This document shows positions 44,165 to 53,808 of a DNA stretch of 64,000 nucleotides, in pieces. The notes under the pieces were generated by a model. The model ran no database searches. It was given only the letters and a program-made list of their open reading frames with translations, and was not told the origin of the DNA. The stretch spans positions 1-64,000 of the forward strand of contig JARLJH010000012.1 of NCBI GenBank assembly GCA_031291305.1, read 5' to 3'. A program made the translations under genes and the position numbers. Numbering within the stretch: the stretch's first letter is position 1; every line of letters starts with the position of its first letter. Origin of the DNA: Rhodoferax sp. (GTDB taxonomy: Bacteria > Pseudomonadota > Gammaproteobacteria > Burkholderiales > Burkholderiaceae_C).

Positions 44165-45301
44165 TTATTGAACAACCTTCCAGTCGCCGTTGACGACCTG
44201 GAGCATCACACCGGTTTCGTTGGTAAAGCCCCAATGGTTGTCATGCGTCCAGTTCAGCACGCCGTGCGACACCACCGTGCGGCCCATGGTCTCCATCGCA
44301 TCACGCAAGGCGGCGCGGAATTCCTTGGTGCCGGGTTTGGCTTTTTTCAGCGCCACGGGGACGATTTTTTCAAGAATCAGCGCAGCGTCATAGCTGTGGC
44401 CAGCAAACTGGTTGCGTGAACCTGGGCCGTAGGCTTTCTCAAACTGCTGCACAAAGTCCATGGAAACTTTCTTGGACGGGTGGCTGTCGGGCAATTGCTC
44501 GGCAATCACCGCCGGGCCGGACACCACATAAGTGCCCTCCACTGCCTTGCCCCCCACGCGCATCAGGTCACGCGAGGCGGCGGCATGGGTCTGGTAAATC
44601 TTGCCCTTGTAGCCACGGTCCACCACCGCCATTTCGGGCATGGCTGCACCGCTGCCCGAAGCCACGATCAACATCGCGTCGGGGTTCGCCGAGACCAGTT
44701 TGAGCGCCTGAGCGGTGACGCTGGTGTCCGAGCGGGCAAAACGCTCGGTCGCAATCAGCTTGATACCGTTGGCCTCGGCTTGTGTGGTGAATTCCTTGAG
44801 CCAGCTCTCGCCGTAAGCATCGGTGTAACCCAAGAAGCCCACGGTTTTGACACCTTGCTTCTTCATCAAGGCCACCATGGCGTGGGCCATCACGTCGTTG
44901 GACTGTGGCAAGCGGAAAGTCCAGGCATCTTTGCCAGGAGGCAGCACAGCGGGCGAGAAGGCAATCTGCACGGTCTCGGCCTCGGCCGCCACAGCGGCCA
45001 TGGGAATAGCCACCGGAGTGGCGGCGGAACCCATGATGATGTCGGCCTTGTCTTCGGTGACAAACCGCTTGGCGTTCTTCACGCCGTTGGTCGGGTCGGT
45101 GGCATCGTCAAGCACGATGACGTTGAGCTTTTCACCAGCAATGCTGGTGGGCCAGAGCTTGATCTGCTTGCCCATGGGAATGCCCAGGCCGGAGGCTGGT
45201 CCGCTCAAAGGCAGGCTGATGCCGATGGTGATATCGGCCAGCGCACTGCCAGCCGCCAGGGCTGTCACGGCGGTGGCGACGAAGGTTCTGAGTGCTTTCA
45301 T
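44165..45301 (-). CDS. ABC transporter substrate-binding protein (LivK-like), system 1
   Basis: 378 aa. Signal peptide MKALRTFVATAVTALAAGSA with cleavage near ALAD, then ITIGISLPLSGPASGLGIPM, the standard LivK/peripla_BP_6 start. A domain hinge region and YDAALILEKIVPVALKKA follow. Periplasmic receptor for the importer encoded downstream; the ligand is probably an aromatic acid (inference from context). A TTGGAGAC Shine-Dalgarno sequence precedes the ATG. Confidence 0.92.
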   Translation of the reverse strand: MKALRTFVATAVTALAAGSALADITIGISLPLSGPASGLGIPMGKQIKLWPTSIAGEKLNVIVLDDATDPTNGVKNAKRFVTEDKADIIMGSAATPVAIPMAAVAAEAETVQIAFSPAVLPPGKDAWTFRLPQSNDVMAHAMVALMKKQGVKTVGFLGYTDAYGESWLKEFTTQAEANGIKLIATERFARSDTSVTAQALKLVSANPDAMLIVASGSGAAMPEMAVVDRGYKGKIYQTHAAASRDLMRVGGKAVEGTYVVSGPAVIAEQLPDSHPSKKVSMDFVQQFEKAYGPGSRNQFAGHSYDAALILEKIVPVALKKAKPGTKEFRAALRDAMETMGRTVVSHGVLNWTHDNHWGFTNETGVMLQVVNGDWKVVQ

Positions 45302-45383
45302 GGTGTTGTCTCCAAAGTGGTTTTATTAAAAAGGCAAGCAGGGAAATTATTTTTTTAGGGGGCGAACAGAGATAACTAGCGGC

Positions 45384-46169
45384 TTAACGCGGCGCCATGC
45401 GCAAGGCGCCATCCAGGCGAATCACCTCGCCGTTGAGGTGGCCGTTGCTGACGATGTGCGCGGCCAGTTGGGCAAACTCTTCGGGCTTGCCCAGGCGCGG
45501 CGGGAACGGAATGCTGGCCGCCAATGACTGCTGCACCGCTTCGGGCAGCGTGGCCATCAGCGGCGTGGCAAACAGGCCGGGTGCAATGGTGCAAACGCGA
45601 ATGCCATGCTGCGCCAGGTCACGCGCCATGGGCAGGGTCATGCCGGCCACACCGGCCTTGGAGGCGCTGTAGGCCTGCTGACCCACCTGGCCATCAAAGG
45701 CAGCCACCGAGGCGGTGAACACCATGGCCCCGCGCTCACCGTCTCCCATGGGTTCCAATTTGGCACAGGCTGCGGCAAACAGACGCGCCACGTTGTAGGT
45801 GCCAATCAGGTTGACGTTGACCACGCGCACAAAGTCTTCCAGCGGGGCTGGCGATCCATCGCGGGCAATGATGCGTTTGGCCGTGCCAATACCAGCAATC
45901 TGCATCAGGATGCGCGCCGGACCGTGGGCGGCGGTGGCGGTGTCAATGGCGGCTTGCACGCTTTCTGGGCTGGTCACGTCGCATTGACAGGCCAGGGCGC
46001 AGCCCGCGCCGTATTGCACAGCCAAGTCGGCGGCGACCTTGTCGGCGTTGACCAGGTTCACGTCCAGAATCGCCACCTTGGCGCCCAGGCGGGCCAGTTC
46101 GCGGGCGGTAGCTTCGCCCAAGCCTGAGCCACCACCGGTGACCAGCGCTGCTTGTCCTTGAATATTCAT
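45384..46169 (-). CDS. Short-chain dehydrogenase, 3-hydroxyacyl-CoA dehydrogenase type II (HSD10)-like
   Basis: 261 aa. Rossmann GGGSGLGEA near residue 13 and the catalytic Ser/Tyr/Lys set in FTASVAAFDGQVGQQAYSAS followed by K. The C terminus (IAPGLFATPLMATLPEAVQQ, then IPFPPRLGKPEEFAQL) is that of HSD10-like 3-hydroxyacyl-CoA dehydrogenases. In this operon it could oxidise the 3-hydroxy aryl-propanoyl-CoA made by the crotonase, arguing for beta-oxidative rather than retro-aldol side-chain removal. A thiolase is not in the window. Confidence 0.9.
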   Translation of the reverse strand: MNIQGQAALVTGGGSGLGEATARELARLGAKVAILDVNLVNADKVAADLAVQYGAGCALACQCDVTSPESVQAAIDTATAAHGPARILMQIAGIGTAKRIIARDGSPAPLEDFVRVVNVNLIGTYNVARLFAAACAKLEPMGDGERGAMVFTASVAAFDGQVGQQAYSASKAGVAGMTLPMARDLAQHGIRVCTIAPGLFATPLMATLPEAVQQSLAASIPFPPRLGKPEEFAQLAAHIVSNGHLNGEVIRLDGALRMAPR

Positions 46170-46198
46170 ATTGATGCTTGCAGTGAATGAGGTTAATT

Positions 46199-46248
46199 GC
46201 TATCTATATAGTAGCTACTTGCGCATGTTTTACGGGGGCTACAGGCCT
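46199..46248 (-). repeat. Comamonadaceae-type 45-bp intergenic repeat, copy 9 (reverse orientation)
   Basis: Read on the minus strand it begins AGGCCTGTAGCCCC and ends AAGTAGCTACTATATAG. It lies between the CoA-ligase and dehydrogenase genes. It is the only clear copy in minus orientation. Confidence 0.75.
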
Positions 46249-46293
46249 ATTTCTTATATAAGATTTGAAGTCAACCTGACGCCACTCAGATCG

Positions 46294-48162
46294 TCATGCC
46301 GCCACGAGCTGACGGGGTTTCAGGATGGTGTGAAGCGTGTCGTCATGCAGCGCGGCCACGGTCTCGGCGCGATGCGTGAGCACGGCGCGCTGGTTGATGG
46401 AGCCCTTGTCAGTGACTTCCCCACGATCCAGTGTGGGTGGCTCGGCCAGCAAACACATGCGAGCGATGCGGCTGGCGCTTCCGGTGGCGGCTTCGTCCAG
46501 CTGATCGAGCACCTTCTGAAACTGCGCCAATACCGGCGCACTGGCCAGCACATCGGCCATCGGCATGGTGGCAGACAAGCCGCTCAAAGCCCGCACCGCA
46601 GGAGTTGGGAACACCATGGCCCCCACCTCCTTCAGGTTGATGCCTGTGAGCACCACATCCTGGATATAAGGCGCACCCGCGGCAATGATCTTGGCGCGCA
46701 GCGGCCCCACGCTCACAAAGGTACCGGTGGCCAGCTTGAAGTCTTCGGCAATGCGGCCATCAAATTTCAACCCCTGGTGCACATCGGTTTCGTCAATCCA
46801 CTTGACCGCGTCCCCCGAGCAGAAATAGCCCTCTTCGTCAAAATGCTCTGCCGTCTCATAAGGAGAGCGCCAATACCCTGGCGTGATGTTGGGGCCACGG
46901 TAACGTACCTCGGTCTTGCCATCCATATCCACAAGCTTGAGTTCCATGCCGGGAGCAGGCACACCCAGATCGCCGGCCTTCACGTTCGGATTGGTGACAA
47001 AGATCGCAAACGGGCCTGACTCGGTCATGCCCAGGCCGGTGGCCATGACAATGCGCTCGCCGATTTCCCGCTCTTCAGATGCAAACAAACTGTCCCAGAT
47101 CGGCTGCGCCATGGCGGCACCCGCATAAAAGAACATCTTGACCCTGGAGAGCAGGTTCTTGCGCAGTTGGTCATCGTTCTGCATGGCGTTGGCAATCGCC
47201 TCAAAACCAGTTGGCACGTTGAAATACACCGTGGGCGCAATCTCGCGCAGGTTACGCAAGGTTTCCGCCATGTGGGTTGGCGTGGGTTTGCCATCATCGA
47301 TATAGAGCGTGCCACCGTGGTAAACCACCATGCCAAAGTTATGGTTGCCGCCAAAGGTGTGGTTCCAAGGCAGCCAGTCAACCAGCACCAACGGCTCATC
47401 GGCCAACACCGGCATGCTTTGCGCCATCTGCTGCTGGTTGGCGCACCACATGCGCTGGGTGTTGATCACCGCCTTGGGCAGCTTGGTGGAACCACTGGTG
47501 AACAGAAATTTGGTGATGGTGTCAGGGCCAGTGGCTTGCATCGCGGCATCCACCTGCTCGGTCACCGGGGTGGCCAACAGATCAGCAAAAGCTGTGCTGC
47601 TGCGTCCTTCAATCTGGCCGCTGGTCAGCACGACTTCAATTCGCGCATCCACAGCAGTGGTAATCGCCTTGCCAAACAGCGCCGCATCGGCGGCAAACAC
47701 CAGCCCTGGCGTCACCGTCTTGAGCACATGGCGGAGCTTGTCATAGTCCTGGCTGAGCAGCGAATACGCCGGTGACGTGGGTACAAAAGGAACTCCTGCC
47801 ACCAGGCAACCAAGCGACAACATGGCATGCTCCAGATCATTGCCAGACAGGATGACCACCGGGTGCTGGTCGCTCAAGTGCCGGTTGATCAGCGCCTGGG
47901 CAATGCTGCGTGCGGCGTCCCAAGCCTGGGCATAGCTCACTTTGACCCAGTCGCCCGTTTTGCCATCGGCCAACCGTGCGCGGCGAGCGATGAAGGTGCG
48001 ATCAGGCGCCTCCTTGGCCCAGCGCTGCAGGCGGTCGGTCATACGCTGGGGGTAGTCCTTGAGCGCTTGCTCGGCGCGCAGGTAGTGCACACCGGGCGCG
48101 CCGTCTTGCACCACCACGCGAGTGACTCCAAAAGTCATTGCCCGGAATTTCGCTTCTGTCAT
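46294..48162 (-). CDS. fcs: Feruloyl-CoA synthetase-like AMP-dependent aryl-CoA ligase
   Basis: 622 aa, the length of the long Fcs type. ANL-superfamily motifs: adenylate loop FLFTSGSTKLPKAVINTQRM, ATGLGMTESGPFAIF, and VRYRGPNITPGYW leading to the hinge region near KFDGRIAEDFKLATG. It activates ferulate, coumarate or similar phenylpropanoids to CoA thioesters with ATP. The crotonase gene lies just upstream in the same operon (44 bases). Exact substrate not decidable. Confidence 0.9.
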   Translation of the reverse strand: MTEAKFRAMTFGVTRVVVQDGAPGVHYLRAEQALKDYPQRMTDRLQRWAKEAPDRTFIARRARLADGKTGDWVKVSYAQAWDAARSIAQALINRHLSDQHPVVILSGNDLEHAMLSLGCLVAGVPFVPTSPAYSLLSQDYDKLRHVLKTVTPGLVFAADAALFGKAITTAVDARIEVVLTSGQIEGRSSTAFADLLATPVTEQVDAAMQATGPDTITKFLFTSGSTKLPKAVINTQRMWCANQQQMAQSMPVLADEPLVLVDWLPWNHTFGGNHNFGMVVYHGGTLYIDDGKPTPTHMAETLRNLREIAPTVYFNVPTGFEAIANAMQNDDQLRKNLLSRVKMFFYAGAAMAQPIWDSLFASEEREIGERIVMATGLGMTESGPFAIFVTNPNVKAGDLGVPAPGMELKLVDMDGKTEVRYRGPNITPGYWRSPYETAEHFDEEGYFCSGDAVKWIDETDVHQGLKFDGRIAEDFKLATGTFVSVGPLRAKIIAAGAPYIQDVVLTGINLKEVGAMVFPTPAVRALSGLSATMPMADVLASAPVLAQFQKVLDQLDEAATGSASRIARMCLLAEPPTLDRGEVTDKGSINQRAVLTHRAETVAALHDDTLHTILKPRQLVAA

Positions 48163-48206
48163 CGTTTGTCTCCTGCTGCCTTTTACTTTTTGTGGTGCAA
48201 CATGGC

Positions 48207-48989
48207 TTACGCTTTTTTGACCTTGTCGGCCCGGCCTTCAAGGAAGGCGCGCACACGCTCTTTGGCGGCAGGCGCGCTTTGAGCGATGGCAGCCATCATG
48301 GCCTCGGTCATAAAGCCCTGATCAGCGGGTTGGTCGGCAATGCGCGGCAGCACGTGTGTGAGTGCATAGTTGGTCATCGGGGCGTTGGTGGCAATACGTA
48401 CGGCCAGTTCCTTGGCCTTGTCAAAGGCGGTGCCAGCAGGCACCAGGTATTGCGCCAGGCCAATGCGTTCGCCATCGACCGCGTTGTAGACGCGCCCGGT
48501 GAGCATCATGTCGGTCATGCGCGCCGCGCCGATCAGGCGCGGAATGCGCACCGCACCGCCGCCGCCCACAAAAATGCCGCGCGAGCCTTCTGGCAAGGCA
48601 TAGAAAGTAGTGTCATCGGCCACGCGGATGTGGCAGGCGCTGGCCAGCTCCAGACCGCCACCAACCACAGCACCATGCAGCGCTGCAATGACCGGCACCG
48701 GGCCGTATTGCACGTGCTCAAGGGCGGCGTGCCACATGCGTGAATGGAACACGCCCTGGCTGGCATCACGCTCTTGCAGCTCGCTCAAATCAAGGCCAGC
48801 GCAGAAGTGTTCGCCTTCGCCATCAATGACGGCGGCGCGCACGCTGGCGGGCATCTTTTCGAACAAATCACGCAGGGCCAAAATCAGGCCGTCGTTGAGG
48901 GCATTGCGCTTGGCAGCACGGGTCAGACGGATGATGGCGACTTCTTGTTGCTCGCCATAGAGTTCAAAGTGAATGTGTTTTTTGCTCAT
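48207..48989 (-). CDS. Enoyl-CoA hydratase/isomerase family (crotonase)
   Basis: 260 aa, crotonase fold. The oxyanion-hole segments GEHFCAGLDLSEL and AALHGAVVGGGLELASACHI are clear, and FYALPEGSRGIFVGGGGAVR holds the active-site region. In the operon it should hydrate feruloyl- or coumaroyl-CoA, either as a hydratase only or as a hydratase-lyase. First gene of the phenylpropanoid block. The upstream 160 bases (48990-49149) to the next minus-strand operon show no clear terminator. Confidence 0.9.
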   Translation of the reverse strand: MSKKHIHFELYGEQQEVAIIRLTRAAKRNALNDGLILALRDLFEKMPASVRAAVIDGEGEHFCAGLDLSELQERDASQGVFHSRMWHAALEHVQYGPVPVIAALHGAVVGGGLELASACHIRVADDTTFYALPEGSRGIFVGGGGAVRIPRLIGAARMTDMMLTGRVYNAVDGERIGLAQYLVPAGTAFDKAKELAVRIATNAPMTNYALTHVLPRIADQPADQGFMTEAMMAAIAQSAPAAKERVRAFLEGRADKVKKA

Positions 48990-49149
48990 GATGTCTTTCA
49001 GTGATGGGCTGAATTATGGTTATAAAAGATAACTGTTTCAATCGCAAAACTCACTCATTTCCTCGGTGTTTACCCTAGACCCGTGTGGCGCAAATTTCCA
49101 GGCTTTACCCTGCTCATCGCGCGAGCATCTTTCGGTTGAAGCGGATAAA

Positions 49150-49863
49150 TCAGACCCCCAAATAGGTCGACAGGCTTGGATCCTTGGCAATGTCATCCGC
49201 CCTGCCCTGCAGCACCACCTGCCCCTTCTGCAGCACCACCGCTTGGTCTGCATGGGCCAGCACGCGGCGGTAGTCGCGGTCCACGATCAGGGTGGCGATG
49301 CCGCTCTTGCGTATCTCGCCGATCACGCGCCAAATTTCAGCCACGATCAGCGGGGCCAGGCCTTCGGTGGCTTCGTCCAGCACGATCAGCTCGGGGTGGG
49401 TCATCAGCGCCCGGCCAATGGAGAGCATTTGCTGCTCGCCACCTGAGAGTTGTGCACCCAGATTGGTCAGGCGTTCTTGGAGGCGCGGAAAGGTCGCCAT
49501 GACGCGCTCAAATGACCAGTCGTTGCGGCCATCGATACCACGGCGTGCAACCATCACCAGGTTTTCGCGCACCGTCAGGTTGGGGAACACGCCACGTCCT
49601 TCGGGCACATAGGCCACACCCAGTCTTGCAACCTCGTGCGGCTTGTAGCGCGAGGCATCCTTGCCAAACAGCCTGATGTGGCCGGCGCGTTGCGCCACAT
49701 GCCCCAGCAGGGTACGGATCAGTGTGCTCTTGCCCATGCCGTTGCGCCCGAGCAGCCCGACAGTCTGGCCACGCGCGATCTGTAGGGCTACGCCGTGCAG
49801 CACGTGGCTGGAGCCGTACCAGGCGTGGATGCTGTGGGCATCGACGATCAAATCAGCGCCCAT
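49150..49863 (-). CDS. Branched-chain-type ABC transporter ATPase (LivF-like), system 2
   Basis: 237 aa from the ATG at 49863; further open frame upstream overlaps the LivG gene. Walker A GRNGMGKSTLIRTL, signature LSGGEQQMLSIGRAL and Walker B LIVLDEATEGLAP are intact. The Met in the Walker A and EATEGLAP rather than EPSxGLAP mark the subgroup linked to aromatic and urea uptake. Last gene of a benzoate-linked importer operon; it starts one base after the LivG gene. Confidence 0.9.
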   Translation of the reverse strand: MGADLIVDAHSIHAWYGSSHVLHGVALQIARGQTVGLLGRNGMGKSTLIRTLLGHVAQRAGHIRLFGKDASRYKPHEVARLGVAYVPEGRGVFPNLTVRENLVMVARRGIDGRNDWSFERVMATFPRLQERLTNLGAQLSGGEQQMLSIGRALMTHPELIVLDEATEGLAPLIVAEIWRVIGEIRKSGIATLIVDRDYRRVLAHADQAVVLQKGQVVLQGRADDIAKDPSLSTYLGV

Positions 49864-49864
49864 G

Positions 49865-50617
49865 TCAGTGCTCCCCCAAATAGGCGATGCGCACTTCAGG
49901 GCTGTTGCGTACGAAGTCGGGTGTGCCGCAGGCAATCACCGCACCGTTGACCATGACTGTGATGCAGTCGGCAATGCGGAACACGGCATCCATGTCGTGC
50001 TCCACCAACAGGATGGCGTGGCTGGCTTTCAGCTCGGCCAGCAGCGTGAGCATGCGTTCGGTTTCTTCGGCACCCATCCCAGCCAGAGGCTCGTCCAGCA
50101 GCAGCACCTGCGGTTTGGTCGCCAGGCACATGGCGATTTCCAACTGGCGCTTTTGGCCGTGTGACAGCAGCCCGGCCTGTCGGTCGAGCATGTCGTCCAG
50201 CCCGGCGCGTGTGGCCGATGCGCGAGCACTGTCCATGCTGGCGCTGCAACGCTGGGCATCGCGCCACCAGGACCAGGGCTTTTGCAGTTTGGCCTGGGCG
50301 GCCAGGCGGCAGTTTTCCAGCACCGTGAATGTGGGGTAGATGGTGTTGCGCTGGTAACTGCGCCCCAGGCCTGCGCGGGCACGCCGGGGTTGCGACCAGG
50401 CGGTCACGTCCTGACCCAGCAGCGCCACCTGACCGCTCGATGGCGGGATTTCACCCGACAGAATATTGATCAGCGTGGATTTGCCCGCGCCGTTGGTGCC
50501 GATCACGGCGTGCACCGTGCCGCGTTGCAAGTCGATGGACACCTTGTTCAGCGCCAGCAAGCCGCCCCAGCGGCGGGTGATCTCATGGCCGCGCAGCAGC
50601 ACGTCAGACTCAGCCAT
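49865..50617 (-). CDS. Branched-chain-type ABC transporter ATPase (LivG-like), system 2
   Basis: 250 aa from the ATG at 50617, overlapping the LivM gene by eight bases; longer starts would read into LivM in another frame. Walker A GTNGAGKSTLINILSG, signature LSHGQKRQLEIAMCL and Walker B LLLDEPLAGMGAEE are visible. LivG-family ATPase, partner of the LivF above. The overlap argues for translational coupling with the permease. Confidence 0.9.
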   Translation of the reverse strand: MAESDVLLRGHEITRRWGGLLALNKVSIDLQRGTVHAVIGTNGAGKSTLINILSGEIPPSSGQVALLGQDVTAWSQPRRARAGLGRSYQRNTIYPTFTVLENCRLAAQAKLQKPWSWWRDAQRCSASMDSARASATRAGLDDMLDRQAGLLSHGQKRQLEIAMCLATKPQVLLLDEPLAGMGAEETERMLTLLAELKASHAILLVEHDMDAVFRIADCITVMVNGAVIACGTPDFVRNSPEVRIAYLGEH

Positions 50618-51614
50618 GGGGCACCTCCACTGCGGAATCATCCTGCACCCGGCCCGAGCGACCGCGCAAGCGCATGGCCACTTGCTCGGGCACGCCTGCC
50701 AAGCCACGCGGCAGCAGTGCCACGCTGGCGATGATGGACAAGCCTAGGCCAAGATGCCAGTGCTTGGCAAACTCGCCAAAGATCGCCTCGGACTTGAAAA
50801 ACTCTTGCAACAGCGCAAAGGCAAAAGCCCCGATCAGCGCGCCGCGCAAATGCCCCAGTCCACCCAGAATGATCATGATCAGCACCTCACCCGAGAGGTG
50901 CCAGCTGATCAGCTCCGGGTTCACAAACCCATCTTTCACCGCAAACAAGAAGCCTGCCAGCCCGGCAATACCGCCCGAGATGACAAACGCTGCCAGCTTG
51001 TACGGGTAGGTCGAAAAACCGGTGGCCCGCATGCGCTGTTCGTTGACACGAATGCCCGCCAGCGCGCGGCCAAAATGCGAGCGCAGCAGCAGGGTCAGGA
51101 AACCGAACACGCCTATCAGACAAGCCAGCGTGAAGCCGTAAAACACCAGCGGTTTGTCCAGATCGAGCAACGTACCCAGCACCGGCTTGCTCATCAAATA
51201 GATGCCGTCAGTGCCGCCGCCCAGAGGCGTGTCGTGCACCACGTAGTAGGCCATCTGCGCAAAGGCCAGCGTGACCATGATGAAGTACACACCTTTGGTG
51301 CGCAGCGACAGTGCACCGACCAGCAGCGCGTAAACAGCCGCCGCCAGCACACAAACGGGCAACAACCACAGCAGCGCCGGTGCACCGTCTTGCGGGCTCA
51401 GCAGCACCGTGGCATAGGCCCCAATGCCAAAGAAAGCCGCCTGGCCAAAACACACCAGGCCGGTGCTACCCACCAGCAGCTCCAGGCTCAGCGCAAAGAT
51501 GGCAAAAATCATGATTTTGCTGATCAGGTCCACACCGTACTGCCCTGTCATCAGCGGCAGCAGCGCCAGCAGCACAAAGCTGACGGCGACGAATAGAAAT
51601 TTGGAATTCTTCAT
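50610..51614 (-). CDS. Branched-chain-type ABC transporter permease (LivM-like), system 2
   Basis: 334 aa, about nine membrane helices. LivM family motif STGLVCFGQAAFFGIGAYAT near residue 50 and the coupling-loop region ALAGIRVNEQRMRATGFSTY near residue 185, followed by KLAAFVISGGIAGLAGFLFA. Inner-membrane subunit of the importer next to the benzoate genes. It begins 7 bases after livH. Confidence 0.9.
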   Translation of the reverse strand: MKNSKFLFVAVSFVLLALLPLMTGQYGVDLISKIMIFAIFALSLELLVGSTGLVCFGQAAFFGIGAYATVLLSPQDGAPALLWLLPVCVLAAAVYALLVGALSLRTKGVYFIMVTLAFAQMAYYVVHDTPLGGGTDGIYLMSKPVLGTLLDLDKPLVFYGFTLACLIGVFGFLTLLLRSHFGRALAGIRVNEQRMRATGFSTYPYKLAAFVISGGIAGLAGFLFAVKDGFVNPELISWHLSGEVLIMIILGGLGHLRGALIGAFAFALLQEFFKSEAIFGEFAKHWHLGLGLSIIASVALLPRGLAGVPEQVAMRLRGRSGRVQDDSAVEVPHG

Positions 51615-51621
51615 AGGGGGG

Positions 51622-52503
51622 TCAAGCGGCCTTGAACAAACCGTCAGGCTTGACCAGCAGGATCAGCGCCATCAACACATACACCAGCACACCAGAAGCC
51701 TGGGGCAGCAGCACCTTGCCAAAGGTATCGACCACACCGATCAGCAGCGCCGCCAGCAACGCACCGCGAATCGAGCCGATGCCACCAATCACCACCACCA
51801 CGAAGCAGATGATCAGCACCGTGTTGCCCATGCCGGGGTAGACCGAGGACACCGGCGCGGCAATCATGCCGGCCAGCACCGCAATGGCGACACCAGCCGC
51901 AAACACCACGCGGTACAAAAACTTGATGTCAATGCCCAGCGACTGCACCATCTCGCGGTTGCTGCTACCCGCGCGGATCATCATGCCCAGCCGGGTGCGG
52001 GTGAACACCCAGTACATGGCCAGTGCCAGCAGCAAACACACGCCGGAGATGAAGAGACGATAGACCGGGTAGGTCATCAACTCGCCCAAAGGCAAGGTGC
52101 CCGACAGAAATTCGGGAGGCTGCACACCGTGCACATCGTCACCCACCAGCAGGCTGCGCAACTCCTCAAACACCAGAATCAGGCCATAAGTCATCAGCAC
52201 CTGTTGCAGGTGGTCACGCTCGTACAGAAAGCTGAAAAACGCCCACTCCAGCACATAACCCAGCAGCACTGCCAGCACCAGGCCGACTAACAGCGTGGCA
52301 AAAAAACCGCCGCCAAAGGTCCCGCCGACGATGGGGGCCAGCGCGTAGGCCATGTAGGCGCCAATCATGTAGAAGCTGCCATGCGCCAGGTTGATGACAC
52401 CCATGATGCCAAAGATCAGTGTCAGGCCGGAGGCCACCAGAAACAGCAGCAGCCCGTACTGCAGCGCGTTCAGGCACTGGATCAGGAAGGTGGAAAAGTC
52501 CAT
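51622..52503 (-). CDS. Branched-chain-type ABC transporter permease (LivH-like), system 2
   Basis: 293 aa from the ATG at 52503. Starts MDFSTFLIQCLNALQYGLLL and continues FLVASGLTLIFGIMGVINLA with HGSFYMIGAYMAYALAP, the LivH signature. About eight membrane helices; the coupling loop around FLYRVVFAAGVAIAVLAGMI is present. Separated from the binding-protein gene by repeat copy 10. Confidence 0.9.
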   Translation of the reverse strand: MDFSTFLIQCLNALQYGLLLFLVASGLTLIFGIMGVINLAHGSFYMIGAYMAYALAPIVGGTFGGGFFATLLVGLVLAVLLGYVLEWAFFSFLYERDHLQQVLMTYGLILVFEELRSLLVGDDVHGVQPPEFLSGTLPLGELMTYPVYRLFISGVCLLLALAMYWVFTRTRLGMMIRAGSSNREMVQSLGIDIKFLYRVVFAAGVAIAVLAGMIAAPVSSVYPGMGNTVLIICFVVVVIGGIGSIRGALLAALLIGVVDTFGKVLLPQASGVLVYVLMALILLVKPDGLFKAA

Positions 52504-52542
52504 GAAGAGTCCATCATTGGGTGCCAATAAATAGCAAAACAA

Positions 52543-52590
52543 GCCTCTAGCCCCTGATATGCCTGCGCAAGCAGCTACATATCAAATAGC
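52543..52590 (+). repeat. Comamonadaceae-type 45-bp intergenic repeat, copy 10
   Basis: GCCTCTAGCCCCTGATATG, then CCTGCGCAAGCAGCTACATA. A clean match to the consensus, in the spacer between the binding-protein gene and livH. Confidence 0.8.
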
Positions 52591-52626
52591 ATGACGAGGT
52601 CTTGTTTCTTGTCAGCGCCGTGCTGC

Positions 52627-53808
52627 TTACAACTTGCAGCCGCGCCCAGGATCAGCCAGCGCCTTGCTCGCCACGTTGACCAGCTTGTTCTCTTTGCCAA
52701 CCACCTGCCGCAGGTAAATGTCTTGCACCGGGTTGTGGGATTTGGACAGGGTGAACGGGCCGCGTGGGCTGTCAATCTTGGCTTTTTCCAAGGCGGCGGT
52801 GAACTCCGCCTTCTTGCTGATGTCGCCCTTCACGGCGGCCAGGCCCACGCCCAGCATTTGCGCCGCGTCATAGCCTTGCACCGCATACACGTCGGGCTGC
52901 AGCTTGTAGGCTTTGACGTAGGCCAGGCGGAAGCTGTTGTCGCGCGGCGTATTCAGGCTGTCGGCGTAATGCAGCGTAGTCATCAGATCGGCAGCATCGG
53001 CACCTTGGGCATCCAGCGTGCCGTCGGTCAGGAAGCCCGCTCCGTACAAGGGGATGGATTTTTTCAGGCCCGCAGCCGCGTAATCCTTGACAAACTTGAC
53101 CGCCCCGCCACCGGCAAAAAAGGTGTACACCGCATCGGGCTTGGCTGCGGCAATCTCGGTCAGCAGCGCCTGAAACTCGACGTTGGGAAAGGGCAGCGTC
53201 AGCTCTTTGGTGACCTTGCCACCAGACTTCTCAAACGCTTCTTTAAAGCCGCCCACGGACTCGTCACCCGCCGCATACTTCCAGGTGATGGTCACCACCT
53301 TTTTGTAGCCCTTTTTAGCCACCACATCACCCATGGCATAGCCCGACTGCCACATGGAGAACGAGCTGCGGAACACATTGGGTGCGCACATCGGGCCGGT
53401 GATGGCCCCGGCGCCGGCGTTGGGCACGATCAATATCGTGCCGGTTTCCTTGGCCACTTTGGCCATGGCCATGGCCACACCGGAATGTACCTAGCCAATC
53501 AGCACGTCCACGTTGTCACGCTTGATCAGCTTGTTGACGTTGTCGGTGGCTTTGGACGGATCGGACTCGTCGTCCACTTTGACAAACTCGATCTCGCGCC
53601 CAGCCAGCTTGCCGCCCTGCTCTGCGACATGCAAGCGAAAGCCGTTTTCAATGGCATTGCCCAAGGCAGCGTAGGTGCCGGTGTAGGGCAGCATCAGGCC
53701 GACCTTGAGCTTGGCCTGCGTTTGGGCCTGCACTGGCAAAGCGGCCAAGGCGCTCAAGGCCAGTGCGGCAGCCGCGCTGCTAATCAGAGTTCGGCGGGAT
53801 GGGGTCAT
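52627..53808 (-). pseudogene. Aromatic-acid/branched-chain ABC substrate-binding protein, interrupted by an in-frame amber codon
   Basis: The frame from the ATG at 53808 encodes a signal peptide (MTPSRRTLISSAAAALALSA) and a LivK-like N-terminal lobe (KVGLMLPYTGTYAALGNAIE), then stops at a TAG at 53493-53491 right after DNVDVLIG. The same frame continues without any shift as VHSGVAMAMAKVAKETGTIL and then 270 further residues of a normal binding protein. Only one codon breaks a gene of about 393 codons. Related proteins usually have a sense codon at this place (IGxVHSG). Either a recent nonsense mutation, a sequence error, or readthrough. Confidence 0.88.
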
